64,000 nucleotides of DNA from Novosphingobium sp. (GCA_024236235.1 JACKKV010000001.1:1-64000), one strand, 5' to 3'. Counted from the first letter of the stretch, positions 1 to 8,709 are shown. Made by a program: numbers and translations. Notes: generated by a model not told the origin, from the sequence alone.

Positions 1-40
1 GCGGACCAAGGAACACGAAAGCCTTTCAAGGAGTGCAATG

Positions 41-217
41 ATGTCGGACGAGAACCAGCCACAGGGCCGCGAACCTTCACGAGCCCGCGCCTTGTTCTCC
101 ACTGCGGATTTCAAGTTGTTGCGCGCCGCGTTGGCCAGCCACGCGAAGACCACTGACGATCCGCAGGAACTGGCCCAGATCAATGCGCTGTTTCACCGGC
201 TTGGCAATTATTTCTGA
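41..217 (+). CDS. Small hypothetical protein (58 aa)
   Basis: A 58-residue open frame beginning MSDENQPQGREPSRAR and ending HRLGNYF. The start is supported by an AAGGAG element a few bases upstream of two consecutive ATG codons (38 and 41). The body is a short soluble, probably helical segment (FKLLRAALASHAK, then ELAQINALFHRL); there is no signal peptide or membrane helix. I do not recognise the family. Its good ribosome site and codon use typical of the neighbourhood argue that it is translated. Confidence 0.55.
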   Translation: MSDENQPQGREPSRARALFSTADFKLLRAALASHAKTTDDPQELAQINALFHRLGNYF

Positions 218-317
218 ATGTCGCCACCGCTGAGCATCAGATATAGGAATTTGACCCGGTAACCGGCTGCTAACCAATGGAAACCGGGGGCCGTTAACCT
301 TCGCCTGCTAGGCGCAG

Positions 318-848
318 GTGGCCATGCTGAGCACTATCGACCTCACATCAGTTCCGAAGGTTTACCGCCATTTCGCGGTCGTCACACTTGTCGTCACCTT
401 GTTGATGGCGATGTTTGCCGATGGCGAAAATCGCGAGGCGATGGCTGACGAAATCCGCAGCCGCGAACGGGCAGCGGAAACAAAGTCCGTCTCGGCTGCG
501 AAATATGGCACGGCGAAGCTGATCAAATCAACGGGCCTGGAAAGGAAAGGCGGCGGATTCGGCAAGGACAGCGGCGAGTTCGGCGCGCCGATGGACACGG
601 TGGGCAGCCAGGTGGAATATAATCCCGAGGTATTCAAGGGTGGGGCCGCACCGAAATTCGTTCCCGGTGCTTACCGGCAGTTCGGTATATCAAAAGCGGA
701 ATGGGATTCGCTGTCTGACGAAGATCGGGCCAAGCTTATCGCAGAAATGCACGGTGGCGGGCTGTCCACCGATCCCGAGATTCGCAAAGCCCAACTCGAC
801 AAGCTCATTGCCGCCTCGGCTCGCCGGTCCGGTTCGATCGTCGAATAA
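318..848 (+). CDS. Hypothetical membrane-anchored protein
   Basis: A 176-residue protein with one hydrophobic segment near the N-terminus (about residues 18-33, FAVVTLVVTLLMAMFA) that could be an anchor or uncleaved signal. The rest is charged and hydrophilic, with a Gly-rich stretch (KGGGFGKDSGEFGAP) and a C-terminal helical part (SKAEWDSLSDEDRAKLIAEM). Start may be GTG 318 or ATG 324; neither has a strong ribosome site. No recognised domain. A short hairpin-like GCGCCTGC/GCAGGTGG-type GC-rich stretch lies just upstream. Predicted exported or inner-membrane-attached; function unknown. Confidence 0.6.
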   Translation: MAMLSTIDLTSVPKVYRHFAVVTLVVTLLMAMFADGENREAMADEIRSRERAAETKSVSAAKYGTAKLIKSTGLERKGGGFGKDSGEFGAPMDTVGSQVEYNPEVFKGGAAPKFVPGAYRQFGISKAEWDSLSDEDRAKLIAEMHGGGLSTDPEIRKAQLDKLIAASARRSGSIVE

Positions 849-868
849 CGGGGCAGTTGCGCCCAGCC

Positions 869-1465
869 TCAGAAACAGTCGCGGGCCAGAAAGGCGCGTG
901 CTTCGTCATTAATCAGTGCGGCATGACCGTAATTGGGGTGGTCGATCAGGATCATGACCTGGCCCTGCCCGCTCTGCCACGCCTCGACCTGAGCCTGCGT
1001 CAGGTCGAAATGCAGGAAATGGACCGCGCTGGCCTTGTTGTCACTTTCGCGAGTGCGGACCACGTCGCCTTCGGCCCGCGCGGCGATGCGATCATCGCCA
1101 ATCTGTAGCCAGACGTGATCTTCGACGCCGCCGATCGTGCGCAGAAAAGCATCGCGCCGCACCGGGTCTTCCACCTCGAACAGCAGCGTAATCGTCAGTT
1201 CGTGCCCCTTGGGCACCATCGGATCGTAAGCGGCCAGTTCATCTGCCAGTTGTTCCGCACCGCCCTTTTCGATCCGCAGCATTTCCTGGATCTGCAGCCA
1301 CATGCTGTCCCAGGTTTCGAACATCGCCGTGGCGTTCGGACCGATCGATACGCGGGTCAGCTTCTTGCGCAGGATCGCTTCCTGCTTCTTGTCGCGCCGG
1401 ATCGATTCATACTGATCCAGCGGCAAAATATCATCAGCGGTAATGGTTCTGAGGTCGCGAGGCAT
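869..1465 (-). CDS. DUF3501 family protein
   Basis: A 198-residue soluble protein starting MPRDLRTITADDILPLDQY and containing the family-typical run RRDKKQEAILRKKLTRVSIG and the segment PKGHELTITLLFE. These match DUF3501 proteins, which in many proteobacteria are encoded with a rubrerythrin and a GlpC-like Fe-S protein. Here the same three genes occur on one strand: rubrerythrin at 2944-3363, Fe-S protein at 1481-2806 and this gene 15 bp after it. The biochemical role is not established; context suggests peroxide or oxygen stress handling. Confidence 0.85.
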   Translation of the reverse strand: MPRDLRTITADDILPLDQYESIRRDKKQEAILRKKLTRVSIGPNATAMFETWDSMWLQIQEMLRIEKGGAEQLADELAAYDPMVPKGHELTITLLFEVEDPVRRDAFLRTIGGVEDHVWLQIGDDRIAARAEGDVVRTRESDNKASAVHFLHFDLTQAQVEAWQSGQGQVMILIDHPNYGHAALINDEARAFLARDCF

Positions 1466-1480
1466 ATCTATTGATCCGAT

Positions 1481-2806
1481 CTACAGGCCGTAAGCGGCGG
1501 CAATAACTTCGATAGGATGCCCGATGCGTTCCGGCGGTTCGCCGCCATTCGCCTCGATCACCTGGCGCAGATGCGGGCCTGCCAGCGGGCATTCGGACAC
1601 GATGATATCCGGTTCGTCCTTGACCAGCGCCCGCCCGGTCGGCCTCCCCACTTTCAGCGCCCGGTCGAAATTTTCCTTGTACAGGCCCCATTTGCCGCCG
1701 TGGCCCGAACAACGTTCGGTCAGTTTCGGTTTGGCTTCGGGAATCAGCTTCAGCATTTCCATCGCCTTGGGGCCCATGTTCTGCGCGCGGGCATGGCAGG
1801 CGAAATGCACCGCGATGGACCGTGGCATCGCCTCAATCGGGGCCAGTCCGACATCCTTGGCCAGGCGGACCACATATTCGGAAACATCGAACGTGTGGCG
1901 GCTGAGCAATTCCACCTGGCTGTTGCCGGGTTCGATCAGCGGCCATTCGAATTTGAGCATCAGCGCACAGCTGGTGGTCAGCGCCACGATATCATAGCCG
2001 TCTTCGATCAGGGGCGCGAAATGCGCGGAAATCCGCTCAGCCGCGCTGGCAACCGCAGGAAGATCGCCATTCTCGAACTTGGGCATGCCGCAGCAGTCGG
2101 GATGTTCGATGCGGACGTCGAGCCCCTGATGCGCAAAAACCTTGATCGCTGCATAGCCAGGTGTGTTGTCATTGAATTCGTCATGGCAGCCGGCATAGAT
2201 CGCTACCTTGCGGCCAAAGGCAGGGCCGTCCGGGTTGGGACGGGGCAGAATTGCCGGCCCCTTCTTCGTCAGCGGCGTATCTTCGAACGGCGGGATATGC
2301 GCGCGCCGGTCAATTCCCAGTACCGTTTCCAGCACCGGGCGCGTCAGGCCGTTGCCTTCCTTCGTCGCCCAGTTGGCCGCCCCTGACAGCACCGTGCCCA
2401 GCGTGCCGTTGCGGTCCATCTCGGCCAGTTGCCGGTCCACCAGCGAGGTTTCGCCCTTGCGATGCTCAACCGCGCGGTGGCGCAACATGAGATGCGGAAA
2501 ATCAAGGTTGAATTCATGCGGCGGGACGTAGGGACACTTGGTCATGAAGCACATGTCGCACAGGGTACATGCGTCCACGACCGCCTTGAGATCGCCCGCA
2601 GTCAGGTCGTCGACCTCTTCATTCGGGCTTTCGTCAATCGCGTCGAAGAGAATCGGGAAACTGTCGCACAGGTTGAAGCAGCGGCGGCAGCCATGGCAGA
2701 TGTCGAACACCCTGCGCAGTTCTGCCTCAAGCTGGGGTTCATCGTAAAAGGCTTCGTCACGCCACGCGATGGTGTGCCGTGTCGGTGCTTCGAGGCTGCC
2801 TTCCAT
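1481..2806 (-). CDS. GlpC/heterodisulfide-reductase-like Fe-S protein
   Basis: A 441-residue protein with two N-terminal 4Fe-4S ferredoxin-like motifs (CHGCRRCFNLCDSFP at about residues 38-52 and CTLCDMCFMTKCPYVPP at about 81-97), followed by two CCG-type cysteine-rich domains (DCCGMPKFENGD near 237 and a second with HFACHARAQ/ERCSGHGGKW). This is the build of GlpC and HdrD-like electron carriers. It lacks membrane helices, so it probably shuttles electrons in the cytoplasm or at the membrane surface. It lies between a rubrerythrin and DUF3501, so electron delivery to the rubrerythrin diiron site is a reasonable inference. The start has an AAGGAATGG element upstream. Confidence 0.88.
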   Translation of the reverse strand: MEGSLEAPTRHTIAWRDEAFYDEPQLEAELRRVFDICHGCRRCFNLCDSFPILFDAIDESPNEEVDDLTAGDLKAVVDACTLCDMCFMTKCPYVPPHEFNLDFPHLMLRHRAVEHRKGETSLVDRQLAEMDRNGTLGTVLSGAANWATKEGNGLTRPVLETVLGIDRRAHIPPFEDTPLTKKGPAILPRPNPDGPAFGRKVAIYAGCHDEFNDNTPGYAAIKVFAHQGLDVRIEHPDCCGMPKFENGDLPAVASAAERISAHFAPLIEDGYDIVALTTSCALMLKFEWPLIEPGNSQVELLSRHTFDVSEYVVRLAKDVGLAPIEAMPRSIAVHFACHARAQNMGPKAMEMLKLIPEAKPKLTERCSGHGGKWGLYKENFDRALKVGRPTGRALVKDEPDIIVSECPLAGPHLRQVIEANGGEPPERIGHPIEVIAAAYGL

Positions 2807-2824
2807 TGCGATTCCATTCCTTCA

Positions 2825-2925
2825 TCATTGCGAGCCGCCGAAGGCGGCGCGGCAATCCGGGGCGACAGGCCAGAGCGACTGGCACGCGCCCGGATTGCTT
2901 CGTCGCTTCGCTCCCCGCAATGACG
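2825..2925. repeat. Palindromic intergenic repeat element
   Basis: About 100 bp between the Fe-S gene and rubrerythrin. The left arm begins TCATTGCGAGCCGCCGAAGG and continues to GGCAATCCGG; the right arm reads CCGGATTGC...GCAATGACGA. The ends are inverted copies (TCATTGCG / CGCAATGA) and both carry the inverted GCAATCCGG / CCGGATTGC block, so the RNA could fold into a long stem-loop. Elements of this look (CATTGCGAG...CGGCAATCC) are common intergenic repeats in sphingomonads. It sits in the middle of the presumed operon and may shape mRNA stability. Confidence 0.7.
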
Positions 2926-2943
2926 AGGAGTGAAATGAGCCGA

Positions 2944-3363
2944 TCAGGCGTCGAGCGTGTCCAGCGTCTTCTGGAACTTGCCGGCGTGGCTCTTTTCTGC
3001 CTTGGCCAGCGTTTCGAACCAGTCAGCGATCTCGTCGAAGCCTTCGTCGCGCGCCGTCTTGGCCATGCCCGGATACATGTCGGTGTATTCGTGGGTTTCG
3101 CCCGCGATAGAGGCCTTGAGGTTGGACGCCGTATCGCCGATCGGTTCGCCGGTGGCCGGATCGCCGCATTCTTCGAGATATTCGAGATGGCCATGTGCGT
3201 GGCCGGTTTCACCTTCGGCGGTAGAACGGAACACCGCCGCAACGTCGTTATAACCTTCGACGTCAGCCTTCTGCGCGAAATAGAGATAGCGGCGGTTGGC
3301 CTGGCTTTCGCCGGCAAAGGCAGCCTTCAGATTTTCTTCCGTTTTCGAACCCTTCAAACCCAT
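2944..3363 (-). CDS. Rubrerythrin (rubredoxin-less)
   Basis: A 139-residue ferritin-like diiron protein starting [20 protein letters not shown]. Iron-ligand motifs are visible: ESQANRRY near residue 19, [10 protein letters not shown] near residue 50 (E-x-x-H), ETHEYTDMY near 89 and EKSHAGKF near 122 (E-x-x-H). The usual C-terminal rubredoxin domain (CxxC pairs) is missing, so an external electron donor is needed; the neighbouring Fe-S protein is the obvious candidate. Family role: peroxide reduction. A GGAG element precedes the ATG. A palindromic repeat follows the stop codon before the next gene. Confidence 0.92.
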   Translation of the reverse strand: MGLKGSKTEENLKAAFAGESQANRRYLYFAQKADVEGYNDVAAVFRSTAEGETGHAHGHLEYLEECGDPATGEPIGDTASNLKASIAGETHEYTDMYPGMAKTARDEGFDEIADWFETLAKAEKSHAGKFQKTLDTLDA

Positions 3364-3466
3364 GACAATACTCCTCTACTGGATGATGAACCGCGTTCTT
3401 AGCCATTGCAGGCAATTGAGCCAGTCGATTTTTCCAACTTTCTAAATCGACTGGATCGATCACCGG

Positions 3467-3781
3467 TCAGGCGCATTCGATGCAGCGCGTCGCATAGGGC
3501 AGCGCCTCGAGCCGGGCCGACTGAATCGCGCCGCCGCAAGCCGCGCAAATGCCATATGTGCCGCTTTCAAGCCGCAGCAAAGCCTGACGGATTTCGCCAA
3601 TTTCGTGCTGCAAAACGTCATCGACACCCGCCAGCGCCTCATCATCGGCGAGATTGACCGCCTGTTCCTCCGAATCCGCTTCAAGCGGGCCGCGCAGATC
3701 ATCCTCAATTGCGCCGGAACGGCGGAGCAACTCCGCCAGCTTTCCTTCAAGCCTTGCCCTTACCTGCTGATCTTCGGCCAT
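3467..3781 (-). CDS. DksA/TraR-family zinc-finger protein
   Basis: A 104-residue protein with an N-terminal coiled-coil-forming half and a C-terminal C4 zinc finger (CAACGGAIQ...ATRCIECA: CxxC-x17-CxxC). This is the DksA/TraR fold, which binds RNA polymerase through the secondary channel; short versions without ppGpp response are known. The loop between the helices carries acidic residues (NLADDEALAGVDD), in keeping with the DksA tip. I chose ATG 3781 because GGAGGAG lies 6 bases upstream; a longer frame begins 12 codons earlier without such a site. Confidence 0.85.
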   Translation of the reverse strand: MAEDQQVRARLEGKLAELLRRSGAIEDDLRGPLEADSEEQAVNLADDEALAGVDDVLQHEIGEIRQALLRLESGTYGICAACGGAIQSARLEALPYATRCIECA

Positions 3782-3871
3782 GTCGTCTCCTCCGGGTGTT
3801 TTCATGGCAGCGACCATAAACGAACCGGCAGGGCCATGTCTTTGCGCCGGGTCAAGCGTGAGGAAAATCGC

Positions 3872-5665
3872 TCACATTCCGTACTTCGTGACCAGCAGGA
3901 TCGAGAGCGTAGTGACCATGAGCAAAACGAGCGGCACCCCGGTGCGGATATAATCTCCGAACTTGTACCCGCCCTCGCCCATGATGAGCATATTGGTCTG
4001 ATAAGCGATGGGGGTCGCGTAGCACAGGTTGCACCCGAACAGCACCGCCAGGATCAGCGGTTCTTCCGGCAGGTTGAGCGTGTTAGCGATATTGAAGGCG
4101 ATCGGCGTGCCGATGGTAGCGGCAGTCGCGTTTGACGCAAAATTGGTGAGCAGCGTGACGAACAGCATGATGGCGGCCAGAATCGCCGCAGGCGGCAGGT
4201 ATTGCAGGAACAGCGCCATGACATCGCCCAGCCAGGCAGCCGCACCGGTTTCCAGCACCAGGCTGCCGATGGCGATGCTGGCCGCAACCAGCACAATGAC
4301 CTTGCCAGACAACGCCCGGCCCACCCGGTCGAATTTGACGCAGCCGGTAACAAACATCAGGATCGCGCCGCCCAGTGCCGCGATGGCGATGGGGAAAATG
4401 CCAACCGACGCGGTCGCCACTGAAAACACCATGATTGCCAGCGCCAGCAGCGCCTTGGACCGGCGCGGAATTTCCTTCGCCCCGTCGAGGATCAGCAGGC
4501 TGTCACCCCGGGCGAATTCCTGCAGATCGTCAATCAGTCCGATCACCAGCAGTACGTCGCCTTCAGCAATGCGGGTTTCTTCACTGGCGTCCTGCTCCGG
4601 TCCGATCAGGCGTTTGGGTTTGTGAATGCCGAGCACCGCGGTGTTATAAAGATCGGCGATACCCGATGTTGCCAGAGTCCGGTTGATGAGGCGCGAATCC
4701 GCCGTCACCGCCATCTCGACAACCACCACATCCTCGCCCTTGATGGACGATTTCTTGCGAATCTTGTCCATCACCCAGGCCGGGGCGATATCCCCCTTGA
4801 GCGTTCGCGTCGCTTCTTCCAACGCCTCATGAGTACCCGAAATGCGGATGCGCTGACGCGGTTCGATCGGGCCAGACAGCGCTTCGTCAAAGGCGAATGC
4901 CTCGGGCAGGCGCCCGCCGATCGCGGCCAGGGTCTTGCCAACCAGCTCGCTGCCCGCCGGCACACGCAGCAGCGCCTGGAAGCGGCGCGCCTCATGCGTT
5001 GCGTCAACACTGTTATCGGGCAGCAAGCGGGGCATCACCAGCCAGAGATAGGGTAGCGCGACCAGCGCGGCGGTGAGCACAATGGGCGTGAAGTGAAACA
5101 CATTCATCGGCGGCATGCCCAGGTCGCGGGCAATCGACACCACCAGCAGATTGGTAGAGGTGCCGATTGTCGTCGCCATGCCGCCGATCAGCACCGCCGC
5201 GTTAAGCGGGATCAGCGTCTTGGAGGCAGGCATGGCCCCGCGCGCCGCAAGCTGGACGAAGATCGGCAGCAACAGGACGAGCACCGGCGTGTCATTGACG
5301 ATCATCGAAAGGCAGAGCGCCATCACCAGTGACACCAGCAGGCCAAGCTGTTTGTTGAGCTTCCACACCCGCTCCAGCAGCCGGGCGGCGGGATCCAGCG
5401 CGCCAGTGACGACCAGTGCCCGGCCCATGATCATCAGCGAACAGATGGTGATGAGCGCGTAATGGCCGAAGCCTCCGAAGGCGAGTCGCAGCCCGTCCGT
5501 CGGTTCAGTGTGTGGCAGGGGGAAGAAATAGAGACCGACCGCGATGACTGCGATTGTTAGCAGCGAGACGATTTCGACTGACATGCGCCCGCGCGCAAAG
5601 CCGACGAACATGGCAATCGTTACCACGATTGCAGCGATTGCATGGAAGGAAGGAATGCCCGGCAT
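3872..5665 (-). CDS. SLC13/DASS-type permease with TrkA-C domains
   Basis: A 597-residue membrane protein. Several N-terminal helices carry NDTPVLVLLLP and the TIGTSTNLLVV signature; the central soluble part (about residues 205-385) holds two RCK_C/TrkA-C domains (GKTLAAIGGRLPEAF and LINRTLATSGIADLYN); the C-terminal half has further helices with NFASNATAATIGTPIA, matching the second SNT-type motif. Such proteins are sodium-coupled anion (sulfate or dicarboxylate) transporters; the substrate cannot be told from sequence. It stands alone on the minus strand between tRNA-Leu and the DksA-like gene. Confidence 0.88.
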   Translation of the reverse strand: MPGIPSFHAIAAIVVTIAMFVGFARGRMSVEIVSLLTIAVIAVGLYFFPLPHTEPTDGLRLAFGGFGHYALITICSLMIMGRALVVTGALDPAARLLERVWKLNKQLGLLVSLVMALCLSMIVNDTPVLVLLLPIFVQLAARGAMPASKTLIPLNAAVLIGGMATTIGTSTNLLVVSIARDLGMPPMNVFHFTPIVLTAALVALPYLWLVMPRLLPDNSVDATHEARRFQALLRVPAGSELVGKTLAAIGGRLPEAFAFDEALSGPIEPRQRIRISGTHEALEEATRTLKGDIAPAWVMDKIRKKSSIKGEDVVVVEMAVTADSRLINRTLATSGIADLYNTAVLGIHKPKRLIGPEQDASEETRIAEGDVLLVIGLIDDLQEFARGDSLLILDGAKEIPRRSKALLALAIMVFSVATASVGIFPIAIAALGGAILMFVTGCVKFDRVGRALSGKVIVLVAASIAIGSLVLETGAAAWLGDVMALFLQYLPPAAILAAIMLFVTLLTNFASNATAATIGTPIAFNIANTLNLPEEPLILAVLFGCNLCYATPIAYQTNMLIMGEGGYKFGDYIRTGVPLVLLMVTTLSILLVTKYGM

Positions 5666-5743
5666 TCTTCGCGTCCTAGCACGGCTTCATCGCCTATGCG
5701 AAGCGCATCTGCACTGCTGAGGGGCCGGAAAGAATGCTTGCGA

Positions 5744-5828
5744 TGGTGCCCCTGGCCCGACTCGAACGGGCACGTCTTGCGACAAACGATTTTGAGTCGT
5801 TCGCGTCTACCAATTCCGCCACAGGGGC
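5744..5828 (-). tRNA. tRNA-Leu (CAA)
   Basis: On the minus strand the sequence folds as a class II tRNA: acceptor GCCCCTG/CAGGGGC, D-arm with GGTAGACGC, anticodon stem AACGA/TCGTT enclosing loop CTCAAAA (anticodon CAA), a variable arm, T-loop TTCGAGT and an encoded 3' CCA. Confidence 0.95.
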
Positions 5829-5886
5829 CCCGCGCAGAGCGACGCCTCTAGCCGCGCCGCGCCCGCTCTTCAAGCTGGCAAAAGTG

Positions 5887-6158
5887 CTAGGCGGCGTGGA
5901 CAAATTCCGCGCGGCCACGGCCGGAGGCCAGAAACGTCAGTTTAAGGAGTGAGGACGAAGGACATGCTGGCATATTCAAGGACGAACGACGCAGAAATGG
6001 CGTTTTTGGGTCCGGCCCCTGCGGGGTTCGGCCCAATTGGACGCCGGCCGCGTTGCTCAGCCTTGAAAGAGAACCACTCTTCCTTCGGCTTCGCGCCTTA
6101 CCAGCGCCCAATTGGGCATCGAACCGTGGTTCGCGTGGAATTTGTCCACGCCGCCTAG
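5887..6158. mobile_element. MITE-like element with CTAG-bounded inverted ends
   Basis: Left end 5887-5911 begins CTAGGCGGCGTGGACAAATT; the right end, read on the other strand from 6158, begins with the same 22 bases (to ...AATTCC). The 272-bp element has no coding capacity of its own. Inside, CCAATTGG blocks occur at about 6033 and 6109 and flank a central stem-like region. Both outer ends carry CTAG, the favoured target of some IS630-type elements that duplicate TA, so a non-autonomous IS630-like derivative is an inference. The right end supplies the TAG stop of the inositol monophosphatase gene. A partial relative lies at 31645-31671. This element and the tRNA fill the stretch between 5666 and 6155. 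Confidence 0.6.
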
Positions 6159-6976
6159 TCGCCCTTGATCGCCGTCGCCACCAGCTTGTGCAGCCGCGAA
6201 TGCAGCGGATCATTCCCGGCCAGCACTTCACGGTCACACACCGGCAACGACCTGCCGCGCCAGTCAGTCACGAACCCGCCTGCTTCACGCACCAGCAGAC
6301 AACCCGCCGCCGTATCCCAGGGGCTGAGGCCGCTTTCCCAGAAACCGTCATAGCGCCCTGCCGCAACCCAGGCGAGATCGAGCGCCGCCGAACCGAAGCG
6401 GCGAATGCCCGCAACCTTGGGGCCGATTGCGGCGTAAATTGCACTCCATTGGGCAGAATCGCCCGCGCCGGCAAAGGGAATACCGGTGGCGATCAGCGCC
6501 TCGTCCAGATGGCGACGCGCCGAAACGCGCAGCCGCGCATCCTGCAACCACGCCCCCCGGGTCTTTTCGGCCCAGAAGGTTTCATCCGTGATCGGCTGAT
6601 AGACGACCCCAGCGACCACATCGCCCCAGCCAGAACCATCCAGTTTCGGTTCCTGCGCGGCGATGGACACCGCGAAATGCGGGATGCCGTGCAGGAAATT
6701 GCTGGTCCCGTCGAGCGGATCGACGATCCAGCGCGGCTTGGTGGGGTCGCCTTCGATCACGCCGGCTTCTTCAAGCACGAACCCCCAGTCGGGACGCGCC
6801 TGGAGCAGCTCGTCATAAATGGTCCGCTCCGCCGCCTGATCCGCCTTGGACACAAAGTCGGCAGGCCCCTTGCGGCTGACCTGCAGATGTTCAACCTCGC
6901 CGAAATCGCGGCGCAGCCGCCCGCCTGCGCGGCGCGCGGCGCGTTCCATCACACGGATCAGTCCGGAAAAGGCCAT
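6155..6976 (-). CDS. suhB: Inositol monophosphatase family protein (SuhB-like)
   Basis: A 273-residue Mg-dependent phosphatase of the IMPase fold. Metal-binding motifs are present: EEAG (about residue 85), WIVDPLDGTSNFLHGIPHF (about 100) and SPWDTAAGCLLVREAGG (about 215). Family members hydrolyse inositol-1-phosphate or related sugar phosphates; SuhB also acts in rRNA antitermination. Nothing here separates these roles. It is the last gene of a minus-strand group after efp and a secreted protein. Its stop codon lies within the terminal repeat of the adjacent MITE-like element, so the native C-terminus may have been changed by that insertion. Confidence 0.88.
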   Translation of the reverse strand: MAFSGLIRVMERAARRAGGRLRRDFGEVEHLQVSRKGPADFVSKADQAAERTIYDELLQARPDWGFVLEEAGVIEGDPTKPRWIVDPLDGTSNFLHGIPHFAVSIAAQEPKLDGSGWGDVVAGVVYQPITDETFWAEKTRGAWLQDARLRVSARRHLDEALIATGIPFAGAGDSAQWSAIYAAIGPKVAGIRRFGSAALDLAWVAAGRYDGFWESGLSPWDTAAGCLLVREAGGFVTDWRGRSLPVCDREVLAGNDPLHSRLHKLVATAIKGD

Positions 6977-7016
6977 CAGTTCACTATGTCCAGGTTTGCG
7001 GCGGAGCGGTCAGGCC

Positions 7017-7424
7017 TCAGCGACCGCCGTCGCCACCGGCGGCGTCAGGCACATTGCGCGGTACCTTGCAGATCGCGGCAGCCACGCCATAGACATGAGC
7101 CGGGTTCTTGCCGTCAAGCTTGTCATTCTTGGCAATGACTTCGCCCGTGGCCACGCTCAGGCGGCGAACAGGATTGTTGTAAAGGCAGGCGATGATCGCG
7201 CCCTTCTGTTCCTTGGTGACCTTGTCGGAGTTGAGCGCCCCGGAAAAGCTGCGGACGATGATTACGCCGCGCTGGATATCTTCAGGCGTGGCGCCCGGCG
7301 TGGCAGCGGCCTTGGCCCCGGCCTTGTCTGCGGCAGGCTTTGCCGCATCCTTGTCCTTCGCGAAGCTGACGGCGGGAGCTGCTACCATGGCGATGGCGGC
7401 GGCGAGGAGTACCGGTTTACGCAT
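7017..7424 (-). CDS. Hypothetical secreted protein
   Basis: About 135 residues with a clear Sec signal peptide (MRKPVLLAAAIAMVAAPAVSFA, cleavage after SFA). The mature part starts with a Lys/Ala-rich low-complexity linker, followed by a domain with two Cys (IIACLYNNP and AAICKVP) that may form a disulfide in the periplasm. Start: ATG 7424, or TTG 7430, which overlaps the efp stop (TTGA). It is probably translated from the efp message. I do not recognise the domain. Confidence 0.65.
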   Translation of the reverse strand: MRKPVLLAAAIAMVAAPAVSFAKDKDAAKPAADKAGAKAAATPGATPEDIQRGVIIVRSFSGALNSDKVTKEQKGAIIACLYNNPVRRLSVATGEVIAKNDKLDGKNPAHVYGVAAAICKVPRNVPDAAGGDGGR

Positions 7425-7426
7425 AT

Positions 7427-7990
7427 TCAATCTGCCTTTCTGACATATTCGCGTGCATAGACATCAACGATGATCCTGGTGCCGCTTTCGATGTGCGGCG
7501 GGACCATCACTCGTACCCCGTTATCGAGAACCGCCGGCTTGTAACTGGAGCTGGCGGTCTGCCCCTTCACCACGGCGTCGGCTTCGACGATCGTGGCCTC
7601 GACCTGTTCCGGCAATTCGACGCTGATCGGCCTCTCATCATAGAGTTCGAGCGTGACGTCCATGCCATCCTGCAAAAAGGCCGCCGCATCGCCCAGAAGA
7701 TCGGTCGGCAGCTGGATTTGCTCGTATGTTTCCTTGTCCATGAATACCAGCTGATCGCCTTCGGCGTAGAGGTACTGGAATTCCTTGGTATCCAGCCGCA
7801 CCCGTTCGACCGTATCGGCACTGCGGAAGCGCACGTTGGTCTTGCGGCCATCGATCAGGTTCTTCATCTCGACCTGCATGAAGGCACCGCCCTTGCCAGG
7901 CTGGGTATGCTGAGTCTTGGCGACTTTCCAGATGCCACCCTCATATTCGAGAATGTTGCCGGGGCGAATGTCAACGCCGCTGATTTTCAT
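7427..7990 (-). CDS. efp: Elongation factor P
   Basis: A 187-residue protein of the exact EF-P length, starting [19 protein letters not shown], with the modified-lysine loop ([16 protein letters not shown], Lys about 33) and the conserved C-terminal OB domain ([20 protein letters not shown]). EF-P relieves ribosome stalling at polyproline. It lies downstream of thiE with a 107-bp gap and overlaps or abuts the next secreted-protein gene. Confidence 0.97.
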   Translation of the reverse strand: MKISGVDIRPGNILEYEGGIWKVAKTQHTQPGKGGAFMQVEMKNLIDGRKTNVRFRSADTVERVRLDTKEFQYLYAEGDQLVFMDKETYEQIQLPTDLLGDAAAFLQDGMDVTLELYDERPISVELPEQVEATIVEADAVVKGQTASSSYKPAVLDNGVRVMVPPHIESGTRIIVDVYAREYVRKAD

Positions 7991-8097
7991 GAACTTGCGC
8001 TTTCGGCTGGTAGGTTTCGGTCATCGGACTCGGTAAGCGCCGCGCCTTAGCCGCTGCCAGCGCCAACGGCAAGGTGCCCACGGGCAAGCGCGGGGCG

Positions 8098-8709
8098 TCA
8101 GCCCAGTTTTTCCGCAAAGGCGCGGACATTGGCCGCCTCGTCCCCGCTCCAGACCGCGCCTGACACAGCCAGGAAATCCGCGCCAGCCTGCACCAGCGGA
8201 GCGCAATTGCCGGGCGTGATGCCGCCGATCGCCACGCAGGGCAATTCGAACAACGCCTGCCACCAGCTCAGCAATTCGGGTTCGGCACGGTGTTCGCTCG
8301 CCTTGGTTTCACTCGGGAAGAAGGCCCCGAAAGCCACATAATCGGCCCCGGCTTCGCCCGCTTCCATCGCCAGATGGCGGCTGTTGTGACAGGTGACCCC
8401 GATCTGCGCCTCGCGCCCCAGCCGCTCGCGCGCTTCCTGCACGCTGCCGTCCGACTGGCCCAGGTGCACGCCATCAGCGCCCAGCCGCTTCGCCAGCGAG
8501 ATGCTGTCATTGACGATAAAGGCCACATCATGCCGGGCGCAGATCGCCTGGAGCGGTTCGGCCAACCGCGCCGATTCATGTTCGTTCACGCCCTTAACCC
8601 GAAACTGGAAGGCAGCCACCGGCCCCGCGTCCAGCGCACGGGCCAGCCGGTCGGGAAAATCCCCGCCGACATCGAGCGGCGAAATCAGATAGAGCTGGCA
8701 ATCAGTCAC
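8098..8709 (-). CDS. thiE: Thiamine-phosphate synthase
   Basis: A 203-residue TIM-barrel enzyme that couples HMP-PP to thiazole phosphate. Visible motifs: FQFRVKG, FIVNDSISLAKRLGADGVHL, GVTCHNSRHLAMEAGEAGAD, ADYVAFGAFFPSETKA and the glycine-rich phosphate site VAIGGITPGN. The frame is open far upstream, but GTG 8709 is the likely start: AGGAG lies 8 bases before it and homology begins there. No TPP-riboswitch-like sequence is seen in the 100 bp upstream. Product TPP serves the nearby transketolase, though the genes are not in one transcript. Confidence 0.93.
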   Translation of the reverse strand: MTDCQLYLISPLDVGGDFPDRLARALDAGPVAAFQFRVKGVNEHESARLAEPLQAICARHDVAFIVNDSISLAKRLGADGVHLGQSDGSVQEARERLGREAQIGVTCHNSRHLAMEAGEAGADYVAFGAFFPSETKASEHRAEPELLSWWQALFELPCVAIGGITPGNCAPLVQAGADFLAVSGAVWSGDEAANVRAFAEKLG

